Positions 47,446 to 58,361 of a stretch of DNA of 64,000 bases are shown one piece after another. A program made the translations under genes and the position numbers. The notes beneath the pieces are model-generated. The model searched no databases. It was not told where the DNA came from and saw only the letters and a program-made list of their open reading frames with translations. Each line of letters opens with the position of its first letter. Within the stretch, counting starts at the first letter, position 1. Source of the stretch: Gymnopus androsaceus JB14 (Eukaryota; Basidiomycota; Agaricomycetes; Agaricales; Omphalotaceae); the NCBI GenBank assembly GCA_009733575.1, contig ML769418.1, forward strand, positions 273,498 to 337,497, in the 5' to 3' direction.

Positions 47446-47977
47446 ACTTGATATTACAACTTCAGAAGGTGTGCTGATCGGTTGTAGAGATCCAAAGGAA
47501 TAAGGAGCAGCTTTATATCCTGGAGGTCTTCCGAAGGATGGTAATGAAGATGAGTCGCGTCGGAAAACTTCCGAAAAGAGCCACGGTACGCGTCCACGTG
47601 GCTAATTCCCCCATCTTCAACTCGCATCCTTTCTTCCTTACCACCATCACACTCGCTCCAGTTGTGGCTCTGGTCTCTACCATCAAGAAATCCGTAAACT
47701 AGCTAGCATTTGTGAACCTCCGGAACGTACTTCGAACAAACTCTGAAGCAACTGCAGTAATATCGGCGGAAATCAACCCGACCCTTTGTTCAAGCTTCAG
47801 AGTGCTCAGCGCTCATCTATTGATGCATCGATAATCAGAAAATCAGGATTCAATTGTCCAAACCCTCGCTGAACTTTAACCGCGGTATTGGTTGATGAAA
47901 GCTTATTTGAATTCATAAATGTTGAAGACTCTAGACTTTTTTTTTCGGTGCCCCTCTTTTTTGCAGTCATCGTTCGC
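47446..47977. other. Divergent promoter region
   Basis: This is the spacer between the dienelactone hydrolase gene (-) and the Cys-rich protein gene (+). A pyrimidine-rich tract (ctttttttttcgg) lies 40 bases before the start codon at 47978. No other gene is supported. Confidence 0.45.
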
Positions 47978-48987
47978 ATGGCTGGCAAAACGGAACACTC
48001 GTTCAACGACTCTGCTTACGATAGGGCCCGTCTAGCTCTTCTCAAGCATGCAGCCACTCGGACCCTGGTTGAAAGTGGAGAGTATCCCCTAGAACGCTGG
48101 GCGAAGGAGTTTGCGGAGCACAGGGTACGGTTTAATGCTTCGAAAATATTCTTCTCCGTTAGATTTATCCTAATTTCAGGCGAGGTACGACCAAGTTGTC
48201 TCCATCCTTCATCCCGACAAGGATCCTCGAAAAATTGACACCCGCGCTCAAAAAGCGCTTATGGAATGCGACGGATTTATTCGCTTGCATGCCTCGTCGA
48301 ACTGGGAAGGAAGGTGGGTAGACCCACAGTGGCTCAAAGCTGCTTTGGAACGCGAGAAAAACGAGCGCGAATTGCGCGCGGCTCAAATCTTAGAAGCTGC
48401 CGAGGTCAAGTTTGACTATCCGCCGGACGAACTTGCCAGATCTAGGAAGACTCTTATGAGACCTGAAATGAAGCAAAAGTCGGTCAAACGACGCGTCCTG
48501 GCAGCTGTGGAGATCGAGATACCCAGAAAGCATTCCATGCCGCCGCAGCCTTCCTCCTTTTCCAAAAAGCGAGAACGTAAAACCTCAGACGGGGCACTTC
48601 CGTCTGTCAAACGCACACGTTCACAGACCTCCTTGAAGCAGCACAGTCTGACGAGTCTGGGGATCCGAGACAGCCCGCCCTTGACGGTCAAAAATACGCC
48701 CCAGTGTGATCGATGCATCAACAAGAAGAAAGAATGTTTCTCGGAGATGACTAGGAAGCGTTGCGAGGCTTGTTGCAGAGGAAAGCTCGCGTGTTCCTTG
48801 GTCCGGAAAGAACGAAATTTGACCAAGGTTGCTTCCAGTAGTGCGTTTACTCTTGTATATACATGCCGGAAGACGCTTACACAGATAAACAGGTGCCCTC
48901 AAAAGCGAGTCCGATAACGACATCCAAGAAGGAAGCGGTTCGGAGTTGGAGATGGATTCAGATTCGGTAGAAGCACATCGTAACTAA
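47978..48987 (+). CDS. Basic nuclear-type protein with a Cys-rich zinc-binding-like cluster
   Basis: The gene has three exons: 47978-48124, 48180 to about 48840, and a last exon ending at the stop 48985-48987. The N-terminus (MAGKTEHSFNDSAYDRARLA) leads into a helical region that includes ARYDQVVSILHPDKDPRKID, faintly like a DnaJ helix, and WVDPQWLKAALEREKNEREL. The middle is very basic with a bipartite nuclear signal (KKRERKTSDG, SVKRTRSQTS). A cluster of the form CxxC-x5-C-x8-C-x2-C-x5-C follows (CDRCINKKKEC...RCEACCRGKLAC, about 48707-48796), close to a Zn2Cys6-type layout. The acidic C-terminus reads SGSELEMDSDSVEAHRN. It may bind DNA. The layout resembles Cys-cluster proteins often found near repeats in Agaricomycetes, but I cannot name the family. 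Confidence 0.65.
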
Positions 48988-49458
48988 CCCTGTATTGATT
49001 GACCTGACTTGATCCGGGTTTTTTCGGCTTGTTCAACCCAAAAAAGCAGGTCAATTCAAGGTCAATTGACAACCCGCAATTTATCTCGGTTTTGGCCGCA
49101 ACCCGGTATCCAGGTGGTCCTATTTAATCTTGACCGACGCTGCCGAGCATGGGAAGCGCGCTTCAGGGCTCTTTGAGGTCGCGTCGAAGCTTCTTCATGC
49201 TCCACGAGGAGTTTCCCAACAATTGAGCTCGATGGAGGACCTATAGTCACAACATTGACAATGATTTAGTAGGTTGTAACTTGTGGGCAACCTAAAAACC
49301 CGGTCAACCTGGTCAACCAAAACACGGTTCTTTACGATGCATAGTTACTAATTTACTGTTATTGTGACTGCTCCAATATTTGTGGTAAATTTCATGTACA
49401 AAACCGATGGGTTAAAATCTAAGCAGGCTTTATTATTTATTTTCGATCACGCAGCATA
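48988..49458. other. Intergenic stretch with short repeats
   Basis: It contains repeated ggtcaa/cccggtcaacctggtcaacc-like runs (49015-49080 and 49285-49325), reminiscent of the short-unit array at 283-545. No gene is supported. Confidence 0.4.
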
Positions 49459-49546
49459 GCCTTCTTAGCTCAGAGGTAGAGCGTTCCACTCGTACGTCAA
49501 TCGGCGTTTGATGGAAAGGTCGCTAGTTCAAGTCTGGTAGGAGGCA
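49459..49546 (+). tRNA. tRNA-Thr (anticodon CGU) with a 16-base intron
   Basis: The cloverleaf closes by eye. The acceptor stem is GCCTTCT (49459-49465) paired with AGGAGGC (49539-49545) plus discriminator A. The D arm is GCTC-AGAGGTA-GAGC (49468-49482). The anticodon stem is TTCCA (49484-49488) with TGGAA (49512-49516), and the T arm is GCTAG-TTCAAGT-CTGGT. The anticodon CGT is at 49491-49493. A 16-base intron (49495-49510) sits one base 3' of the anticodon, the canonical position for nuclear tRNA introns. One U-G pair in the acceptor stem and G-U pairs in the T stem are tolerated. Confidence 0.85.
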
Positions 49547-49627
49547 ATGTGTTTTTCCGTTGCCATCGTTTTTAAAACCTATTCGCATACGCGTGATATT
49601 TTGCTAAACTTCACATTTCAAGCAATC

Positions 49628-51180
49628 CTACCAATCCTCGCGATTTACACATTCCGCAGGTTCTTCCTTGGTGAAGGCCTCCTTCTCAGTTACCTCTAAT
49701 AAATCTTGTATCCTTTCCTCCAATTCTTCGATCTTCACCGCTTTTACTCGACCATTATCCTCCGCGGCGGTTAAGCGTTCAAGGGCGGCCTTGAGCTTCG
49801 TTTCAGGAGCAAGCATTTTATGTTCTTGGGCGGATAGTTGGCACTGAGCAGCAATTATCTTTTGATGAAGCTGCAGGATCGGTAGGAGCACGTCAATACA
49901 GAAGTGACAAAATTTAGAAAACATACCTCATAAGAAATTATGACCTTTTCAGGGCTCACAGGTCGGAATCCTTCTCTTTCTCTAGAACGCGTTTTATGGT
50001 CCATTAGTACTGTCTGACTTGTGAGGATGAGCTTCCTCAGGTCTTCGATCCGCGCGCAATACAATCAATTGTGGATGATCAACTTCGAGTTTTTCTTGCT
50101 CTGCTGTATTCTCAATTCGAGCCGGAGTCGTTCCACCTGGTCCACTCAACCGTAATGCTGCCTTCTCCTCTAGCTTTCTCTTCAGATCCTCAATCTCCTT
50201 CTCCTATTTTTCAATCAACGCATCTCTATCGACACCAACCTGTTTCTTCACGGCATGAAATTTGACACTTTTCACGCGTCCTGCAAATTGAAGCGTCGGC
50301 GTGGTTTCTGAAGCTGCACTGAGGTCGTGGTTGATCGTACAAATAACGCTGATACGCGCATTTCCCGAGAGGGAAGATTGAAGAAGGCGTGTCAGCTTGG
50401 AATCACGGGACGGTACATGATCACTGAGACGGTGAACATTAGGGATTTGAGAGGGCTTTACTTGACTAGGTACGCACGATTTTTTCTTGGTGGAATTGTC
50501 ACATAATTTTGTGATAAAATTTGAGAGTGCAAGAAGACCAAGCAGGAATGATTCCACGGCGTCAACGAAACATACGGGAAACGGATACAGATGTGAAGGC
50601 CTTCTATTTATATGTTTTCCGTCTGTCATATTGGAGACGCCAGCGGCCTTTTCTGAGCCTACTACACGATCGATGAGACTCTATAAATGGTGTGAGGCAA
50701 GACTAGAGGAAGCGACACATAACAGCTCACTAGTTCGCTCATTTGGACGGCACCTCCATCCAGTCGAAGACCACCAGGAATCTTCCGGCCCTTTCCACTT
50801 GGCCGTTTATCATTAGTTCGATCCCTACTTTCAATAACTAGCCTGAAAACAGCATGACTTCGACTGCTGCACTCATTCCAGTTTGTTGAAGCCGTTGAAC
50901 GATACCTCCCGCCCCTCTCCAAGACTTCCAGAGCTTCCTTGAATGTCATTTAGCATCCTCTGTCAGCAGGATAAGAATAATCTCACCCGACCCTCCTAGT
51001 ACCTCAACCTCGTTTTGGTCCTCAGGCTGAGATGTGAGGAATTGAGATGCACTTCGAAGCCTCAGATAACATATATGATTCTTGTCGGGATCCGGATGCC
51101 ATCGTGACGTCGAGTCGGTGGAAGAAGAGAAGAGATCACCACGCGACCGTTTTGTTTGAACTTGAACGTGCAAGCTGCGT
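49628..51180 (-). pseudogene. Kinesin motor relic (C-terminal half of motor and start of stalk)
   Basis: Reverse-strand pieces of a kinesin motor occur in order. EVEVLGGSGE is followed by TFKEALEVLERGG, ASTNWNECSSRSHAVFRLVI (the switch I region, normally NxxSSRSH) and PSGKGRKIPGGLRLDGGAVQMSEL. After a still-spliceable intron come SLIDRVVGSEKA, a damaged switch II region normally reading DLAGSE, then DSKLTRLLQSSLSGNARI and LQFAGRVKSVKFHAVKKQVG. Stalk-like coiled coil follows (ALERLTAAEDNGRVKAVK, about 49690-49790). The P-loop half of the motor is absent. DLAGSE has become DRVVGSE and the following loop is scrambled, so the protein would not work. Retained introns mean it was copied as DNA rather than from mRNA. 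The class resembles CENP-E/Kip2-like kinesins; the working gene must be elsewhere. Confidence 0.8.
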
Positions 51181-51518
51181 GTCTACGAAGCAAAAATGCG
51201 ATTCACCCACTTTCGCTGGACGCAGATGCCGTTTGCTTGGACACATAGAAGACCAACACGAGAGATTTCCCAGCACGTGCGCATAAGTGGTCAAAGCGTG
51301 AAATATCAAGCTCTGGAATGTTCGGCGAGGAGCATTACACGGATAGATGGACGCGGCGTAAAAACATACATAGTGCACTTAGACCTTGCGTTTTGCGGTT
51401 ATTTTTTTCTACCTGCCTGCCATAGGACAAGGTAGTGAAAACGCAAAAAAAAGATAAACGGATCGCACATCGTGTATTGAAAAACCCGTTCGTGCTGGTA
51501 GGGACTAAACTACTTCAT
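51181..51518. other. Intergenic stretch with a dispersed repeat
   Basis: Bases 51284-51362 (gtggtcaaagcgtgaaatat and onward) recur in diverged form at about 52916-53016. No gene is supported. Confidence 0.5.
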
Positions 51519-52589
51519 TTAATTCGCTCCAGAAATATCCTCAACCGTCTTCCATACATGTCCTTCCCATAGCTTATTCGCAGCTCCCGCATCCCCTCGC
51601 TCCGTCTTGGTCAACCGGTCCCACCCCGTACTAGCCCTCCCGCCATCTGCCTCAATCTGAAGCGAAGTCTTGAACTCTGCTTCTCCTGCTGTCTTTGCAG
51701 GCACTTCATTACCTTCTGGTATGAGTACCAGGGGTTGGTTATAGATGCGAGCCAAGTCACGCATGGTGACACGCTCGCCTTCCATACGAAGAGATTTGTT
51801 CTGGAGATGCGGCGAGTCGGAGGGCAGGGCAGTAAGGACGTGTGCGACGAAGCCTGTTTAAATTTTTTTAGACCTGTGTACAGAGAAAGATAGTTTAGAC
51901 TTACCGCCAATATCCTGCTCACTTGTGACGCTAAATGGTGTTTTTCCTTCACCCAATACGTTGACAGAATTGTTCGTCTCAAGTCCAACAATCCATTGAA
52001 GATATTCTGTGAAGAATCCCGTCTTTGAGGAGCGATGATCAGTAACGAGCCTTTCCGATAAAATGAAAAAAAGATTTACATAGAATCGTGTATAAGGTAG
52101 TCCAATCGTCTTCAAATGTTCTGGAAACAAATTATTGAAAGATCATTTTCTAGAACACAGTCGAATGAACAGAGATGGCTTACCAGCGAACCCATCCTTG
52201 ATCCCAAACGCATTATCTTCTCCTCGATGTTTTGCCCCTTCACTAGCTAGACCCCACTCAGATGGGACAAACAATTTGACTGTTCCACTCGCTTTTGCCG
52301 CATCCGCCAACGGGTACTGTGCCTTCAAACCAGGTGCAGTAGCTGAGAGAGTGCTGACCACAATCTCGATGTTACGGCTTTTAAGAAGAGCGGTGAGAGC
52401 TGGTACGTCGGTGTAGTCGGCCTCGATTATAGGTACAGAGGAGAGATCTGGAGGGAGTGACTTTGCAGCCGCAGTACGGGTAATGACAATAGCATTGACT
52501 TGTTTAGTAGCAATGAGAGCGCGCAGGATGTACGTTCCAATACTACCCGCGCCAACGAGAGCAATGTTCCTGAAGGAAGTAGAAGACAT
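51519..52589 (-). CDS. NmrA-like NAD(P)-binding protein
   Basis: This is an atypical short-chain dehydrogenase of the NmrA/isoflavone-reductase-like group. The ATG at 52589 opens MSSTSFRNIALVGAGSIGTY, with the glycine-rich dinucleotide motif GAGSIG, then RALIATKQVNAIVITR. VVSTLSATAPGLKAQYPLAD and KLFVPSEWGLASEGAKHRGE are typical of the family (the SEWG/SxFG region). Introns near 52183, 52040 and 51855 join FGIKDGFAG to HLKTIGLPYTRFYVN, then GFFTEYLQWIVGLE, then MEGERVTMRDLARI. The C-terminus is VWKTVEDISGAN. Members are redox-sensing regulators or reductases, and the substrate is unknown. It looks intact, unlike the relics on either side, and is flanked by copies of the same dispersed repeats. 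Confidence 0.85.
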
Positions 52590-53718
52590 TTCGATCGATA
52601 GAGCTAACGGAGTCTGGATGAGTATATATATTATACGATACTGGTATAGTTAGTCACTCGATTGACCGAGTTAGAGAGGTACGTGCTGTCGCCGACGGTA
52701 GCCGTAGCGCTTTATCATCCACATTTTTAGGACCGGGTGGGGGTACATGCTGACGGTGGCCGTAGCGCTTTATCATCCAAATTTGAAATTGAAGAAGAAT
52801 TGCACCATAGCTATCGTCCAAGCCGTAAAGCAGAGCATTTGAAAAGAAGCCGCCTTGTGCGGAGAGGCCTGTTAGTGAAGCGCGATCATGATGGAAGAGG
52901 AAAAGACGTGCACGTAGGCGGTCAAAGCGTGAAATATTCTAGTTTTTAGATTCAATTCTCGAGTGTTCGACGGGGAGGACTGCACAGATAGTAATACTGT
53001 AGGTGGACGCGGTGCTACCTCTGATCACAGAATATGCGGAAGTCTCGCTGGCGTAAAATATAATGTTACCCACTCCAAGATTCCGTCTGACGAGGGGGGG
53101 GGGGTTATAAAGGTTTTGCAATTTTGTGAATTCACCCTCAGTTTACGCCTCGATAATCATACCACACAAGTTTGAAAACAGCGCAGCCTCCGAAAAGGCT
53201 ATCAAAAAAGACATGCAGGGTAAGTACTATTCTCTCGCTTGCGAAGTATGTATCTAAACATCTTGATTAATAGCCAAAGGGTCGTCCGGCAGTGGTCAGC
53301 GACGAGTCAACTGCGGCTCGCGGTCTAGGGCTCTTCAAACTTCAGATCGAGTTCAGACTCTAGAGTCTGAACTCAATGTGCATTGATCTTCAACATTCTT
53401 GAACTAATCTGTTACATTGGGTACTGTACTCTACATGCCACTGTCTGCTCAATGCAATCTGCTGGAACTATTTTTTTGTCTTTTACTAGACCATGTTGTA
53501 GAATGATTACTCTACACTGTTACAGCTGAGCACCCTCGCTGACTATCGTGGCGGTTAATTGCTGATCGATGTATATAGATCATTTACCAGTCCCGGATAC
53601 ATCGGCACTTGCCACTCTGACTATCGAATTCGAAGGCTTTTGTGAGGAACTTTGGTAACTTTACTTTTTCAAGACCTTGCTAGATTTTTATTCCACTATC
53701 TGGGGTCTATTGGTAAAT
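52590..53718. other. Intergenic stretch with dispersed repeats
   Basis: A short internal duplication reads gacggtagccgtagcgctttatcatcc at 52693-52719 and again as gacggtggccgtagcgctttatcatcc at 52750-52776. The segment 52916-53016 matches 51284-51362 in diverged form. A run of eight or more G lies at 53095-53104. A short inverted motif (gttcagactctagagtctgaac) lies at 53350-53371. No gene is supported. Confidence 0.5.
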
Positions 53719-53860
53719 AGGCAGGACTCGGAAGCGCAATCACTACTGGAGATAAGAGCACACATTTGTGATGCACACCGGTCCCCGAGAAGAGTTTTCC
53801 CTTTTTTTTTTTTTCAATTCTTGCGAGTTTTTAAAAAGGTTCATCCCGATTTTGAATCAG
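53719..53860 (+). repeat. Dispersed repeat, copy A
   Basis: The segment starting ggcaggactcggaagcgcaa and running through ataagag, caccggtccc, gagaag and a T-rich tract to gttcatcccg matches 61117-61250 in order, with small insertions and deletions. Both copies lie in the same orientation. Confidence 0.65.
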
Positions 53861-54990
53861 TCCTCTAGTGCCCCCGTCCGTCCTCTCACACCGTCGCTTT
53901 CCGTTACAGGCATGCATTTCAGCTACCATTTCGCTGAGAACGCCTTCGGCCTATCCTTTACTCTCTCCGCTTTACATGCGTGTGCCTTGCCTCTCAGTGT
54001 GAGTGAAAAGTTATTATCATTATGGACCCCGATACGCTCACTTACTATTATTGCCAAACCCGATAGCACAACTCCATCAACCGTGACATCACCCGAGGGT
54101 TGCCCTTACACGACTCGAAAGCCACCGGCGCCTTCCTTACCACCGAATAAATCGAAGCTGAAACTGGGCGGAAGAGCATCTTCACTTCACGAAAGTGAGA
54201 AGGAGGAGGCGGCGGAGGAAGCCAAATACATCTTGATCGCTGCCAAAATCCGACTTGGACTCTTGGGCACAATTCAGTTGTCGAATAACTGAGGGCGATG
54301 GGATGATTCGATTCTCTTTTACAAGGGAATACATGGTAAAGGACATGTCAACACCCTGCAAAGTGTAAAGGGAGGTTAAGAGGCAAACTGGAGGTCAGCC
54401 AGTATGGGAAAGCTGTTTGAGCAGGGGGACTCATTTTTGACATTGCTAGGAATTCTTTTTCGTGCAACGGGTTAAGGCTGGCCAGAACTTGTTGTGCTAT
54501 GGGGCGGCACTGTGATATGCCCAAACGAGATTTGGACTGGGCTACTTGTTCTTTATTGCTAATATGCGACTCGAGATCGGGCCCTAGCATTTCAGCCTTC
54601 CATCCATGTTCTTCTTGCGTCTCTCTCATTCAAGCTTCGTCTCAGTTCATCAGTTTCTTGGAGACTCGGTCAGATTCTATGTAACTAACCAAGGCCTCAA
54701 GATAGTTTGTTGCAGTCGTGTCCAATCAAGCTGACAACAGTACCATGACTCGTATGCTTACTACTTCCATGAATTCATGAACGATATTGCTCACAAACGC
54801 ACAACTAACGCGGCATGAGCGTCAACCTCTCATTCGGGTCTCTTTAAATAAATTTCGCGCCTCCATCTTGGTGGCGTAATCACTGTGAACTAATTTCTTT
54901 GCTTCCCCCCTTGGCCGGTTGTTCGATCCAATGATTCAATCCCTCTCAAGGCTCCGCTTTCCAGATATGCATATGTGTATATTACGCACA
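53861..54990. other. Gene-poor stretch with one unassigned frame
   Basis: A plus-strand frame ends at 54292 and encodes MHFSYHFAENAFGLSFTLSA followed by Pro/Ser-rich and Lys-rich sequence (KPPAPSLPPNKSKLKLGG), with no domain I recognise. A reverse frame (54348-54629) likewise shows nothing. Probably repeat debris. Confidence 0.3.
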
Positions 54991-54999
54991 TTCGATTAT

Positions 55000-55340
55000 G
55001 GTCAATTCGACTCATGGATGTCGGTGGCAGTAAGAATTCTCTCAATTTTCCGTAAGTTCCTCCTCGGTGAAGTCTTCCTTTCCTCTAGTTCTTCGATCTT
55101 CAGTGCTTTTACTTGACAGGAAAATCGCCAAAAGCGCGACCTAAAATACGCTATTCCGGACAAAGTTTGGGGGGAGTTTCCGAGGTCCTGCTTCGAAGCC
55201 TCAGATAACATATATGACTCTTGTTGGGATACGGATGCCATCATAAGTAAACGTCGAGACGGGAACTTGAAGAAGAGAAGGGATCACCACGTGACCGTTC
55301 CGAGCGTTCAATGTTCCAACTTGAACGTGCAATGACATTT
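55000..55340 (-). pseudogene. Second, shorter copy of the kinesin relic
   Basis: The reverse strand encodes VKALKIEELEERK, matching VKAVKIEELEERI of the first relic (49690-49760). The DNA then jumps directly to sequence matching 51050-51180 (ttcgaagcctcagataacat and following, at 55192 onward). The motor pieces between are missing. This is therefore a deleted derivative of the same kinesin fragment, in the same orientation, on the other side of the NmrA-like gene. Confidence 0.65.
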
Positions 55341-56608
55341 GTGCTTCGACCACGACGACCATGACCACGCCTCTTCTCTACCTACACTCTCTCGATATGG
55401 TTTAACTCTGCGCGTCCCCTGGATTTTTCCACAGCTCAGCCTCTATGTCATCCAGCATAGCTGAGCAATCAACAGCTTTCGCCATGGATCCAACGGAAAC
55501 GTATGTTTGTTATTTTTGTATCATACCTCAGTGACTCAAATGCCAATAGTCTTACCTAACCCTACTCGCCAAACTGGTGTTTCGTCTTTCCGCTTCAGAG
55601 GCTAGGAGATCAGTTCTAGTTCATTAGCGGGACACTGTTAACTCGCCGCCGCACCCAAGCTATCGTCTATCCTCTCAAGCCATCCATTTGTCCGGTCTTT
55701 TGTATAGTTTCACCGGAGAGGAGCTGGCTTGTTGTAGTCGAGACTCGAGAGTGAAGATGGAGACTGGAGACTGGCGATGTGAGAAGGCTGGATGAGACGG
55801 AGTCGATGTGTCCTACGTCGAAATGTTTGGTCTAGGAATCGATGGAACTCGTTTTTGGACCTCGAACGACTTCCGAAACCATAACACCGAGTCGCTTCAT
55901 ATCTTCGATTCACTTCCGAATTGTGTACTTATGTACTTCGATCTCTAACTTATCATCACCCTTTCATCGCAACCTCCAGGCATTCCGTTTGACGCGACCC
56001 ATAGACTGCTATTGAATATGTATTGTTCACAGTGGCGTCTTTTCCTCCGAACACGCAACCATTTCCTGCAACAACAGATTCTTAATATTGAAAATTTTGA
56101 TGGACCCTAGGAAGAAGGTTTGTCGGGATCTCTTCTAAACTATTCCTCTATATTCTGTAGCTCATGACAATACTAGGACCTTCTAGCTTCACTTCTGTGA
56201 CCCCGACTTTTGATTTTCCACTCCGATTCAACTTCTTCACAACTCACAAGCGAAGAAAATTTTGTTGGGCGGGGTTCCCTTGGTAGCATCGTGAATAGAA
56301 GGACGAATGCTATTTGCTGAGCTATACTCTGCCCGAGGGATTTCAATCACCGCGTCGTCAAGTTCAACTACTGCTGTGTTCCATGGAATTTTGTCGGCGA
56401 TTCGACATTTGTATCGCAACTTCACTCCTCTTCTTCGCCCTTCCTTCCTTCGCTTATCGCAGTCTTTCATGGGGCCAGCTGCAGGATCGAGGTCGAGATC
56501 TACTGGAAGTGCCACAGCAGTAGCGGTGGCTGCAGTTTTACAACTTCAGCCTAGCTTGGCTCCTCCGCAGCTTCTACCGCTGAGTACTAGTAGCAGACAG
56601 TTGTAGTT
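55341..56608. other. Intergenic stretch
   Basis: Overlapping short frames only. It contains CT-rich runs and no recognisable gene. The last 300 bases may be the degraded 5' side of the Snf5-like relic, because a Gln/Ala/Thr-rich composition begins there. Confidence 0.35.
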
Positions 56609-57890
56609 GTGTCCTCCAACTGGGACGAGGATGACGACGACCAACGCCAATGTCAATGTCAGTCGCAGTCTTTATTCTCCACCTCCATTCGGCCGCAAGC
56701 GGGCTACAGCACGTACGCGTCTTGTCTCCGTACAGAGGCTACGCTACTTGTTCAGCCTACCGTGTTTCCGGTTAGTACTGGGGTTAATACTCAGACTGGG
56801 TTTGGGTATAATAACTATAGCTGCAGTTATGCTGGGACGGGCTCATTGCATCACCCATCTTACCTCAAGCTATACCCCCCGTCCACGCTATTCCAGCGCC
56901 ACCCCAACACTTTGCCCATCCCGTTCCTCCTAGCATGCATGTGGAACAGTGATTTGGGCTTAATGAGGATTTGGATGCAGAGGCTGATTCTGACGGAACT
57001 CCGATCCGCGGGGGCGACGACGACGATGTGACTGATAGGAGGGTTAGAGCCCGATGCGTGCACCTCCGCAACAGCAACCTCTTTCTTCCGCCAACACCGA
57101 CCTAAACCTAACCCAATCCTACCTCCGCCTCGGCCCATCTTCATCTCGCTACATCCATGCAAAGCCATTCCCGAGCACTGATTTGAATCCGCCTGGTTAT
57201 GGCCGGGATCAATTATGGGAGTAGTACGGTGACGAGGACTAGGGAGGTACCCATCCCCATCCGCGTCGAATTCAAGTCGACGAACTCTATTACTCCCGCA
57301 TTCGCTTCGCAATTTTGTACAGATATTGATATTCCTGTGGAGCCGTACGCGGAGACTATAGCTGAACAGATTAGGGCGCAGGTGGAGGAGGCGTGGGTTG
57401 GGGTTTGGGGAGGATTTTTGGGGGTTTGGGGATGGTCTTGGGAAACGACCAAGACCAGGACCAGATATACCCATCCAACTCGACGCGGACGGTATGGATG
57501 CTGATAGCACTATCATGGATACCGATAGTACATCCCTCCCAGGAATCCGCGTCCTTCTCTCCATCGATGTTCAACTTAGACTCACCCATGATCTCCTAGA
57601 CCACATCGTTATCTGTATGCAAACACGGAATGGGAGCAGGGGTAGCAGGCAGAACGAGCACGACGTGTTCCACGGACAAACCCGGTCTAGCAAGCGGTGG
57701 TCGATCGCGAAGCTTTGGGAGGTATCCTGGCCTTTGTTATCACTGATCCTTCAAACTCTCTGCTCTAAACCGTGCAAAGAGTTGGGGAGCAACGGAAGCG
57801 GAGAGTACGAACGTGGTGGCGTCGGGAACAAGAAGACGGGGGTCGTCAGAACCAAGATCCCACTTAACTTGTACTTGTTCGTAAGTAGAT
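56609..57890 (+). pseudogene. Relic of a Snf5/Sfh1-type chromatin-remodelling subunit
   Basis: Pieces of an RSC/SWI-SNF Snf5-family protein occur in order but in changing frames. The N-terminal GYSTYASCLRTEATLLVQP (about 56705-56760) is followed by a Pro-rich stretch ending in an in-frame stop near 56950. An acidic block (EDLDAEADSDGTPIRGGDDD, about 56967-57027) and KPFPSTDLNPPGYGRDQLWE then lead to another stop at 57223. The SNF5 domain starts with VPIPIRVEFKSTN, but the usual THRIRDCFVWNLHEDLI-type core is missing, and it resumes at ASQFCTDIDIPVEPYAETIA. Later, in another frame, RVLLSIDVQLRLTHDLLDHI marks the second SNF5 repeat (about 57550-57607). Stops, frameshifts and the core deletion show it is dead. 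Sfh1/Snf5 is normally essential, so a functional copy must exist elsewhere. Confidence 0.78.
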
Positions 57891-58361
57891 GCACGACCTT
57901 TCTACTGAAAAGCTGTTATCTATAGAGCTCAGTATTAGCCGAGGACGAGTGTTTTAGACCTGCTACTCCGTAGCCGTAGTCTGAGGTCGCTAGTGCGATG
58001 GGCAATGCACGAGCCAAAGCAGATGAAAGGCGGAAGCAAGAGTAATAAGCGTCCAACACGGATGTATACCCAATAGGAGACTGGCGGATGTAATTACTGA
58101 AAAGAGGCATATATAAAACTAGCAGACTACTCTATATACATACACACATCCAACGGATCGTCAGTGTATATTCGAAATTTCGAATCTACCAAGGGGCGCG
58201 ACTAGGCAGTCCCTGGGAAAACTTTTCACCATTCAGACACCAAACTTGATGATCACGCGCTCAGCGCTCAACATTGAACAGCTTTCCAAGTTTGAAACTT
58301 TCCTTCTTTCCTTTCACCACCACTTCTCCTTGACGTCTGACTCTGAAGAAGTTCATTCCGA
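57891..58361. other. Intergenic stretch
   Basis: Spacer between the Snf5-like relic and the kinase-like gene. It probably includes the promoter of the latter; an A/T-rich segment (tctatatacatacacacatc) lies about 230 bases upstream of the ATG. No gene is supported. Confidence 0.4.

Noticed and set aside
56860..57564. Reverse-strand 234-codon frame over the Snf5 relic
   Set aside because: The plus strand shows clear Snf5-family sequence in several frames; the reverse frame is a shadow with no family resemblance.
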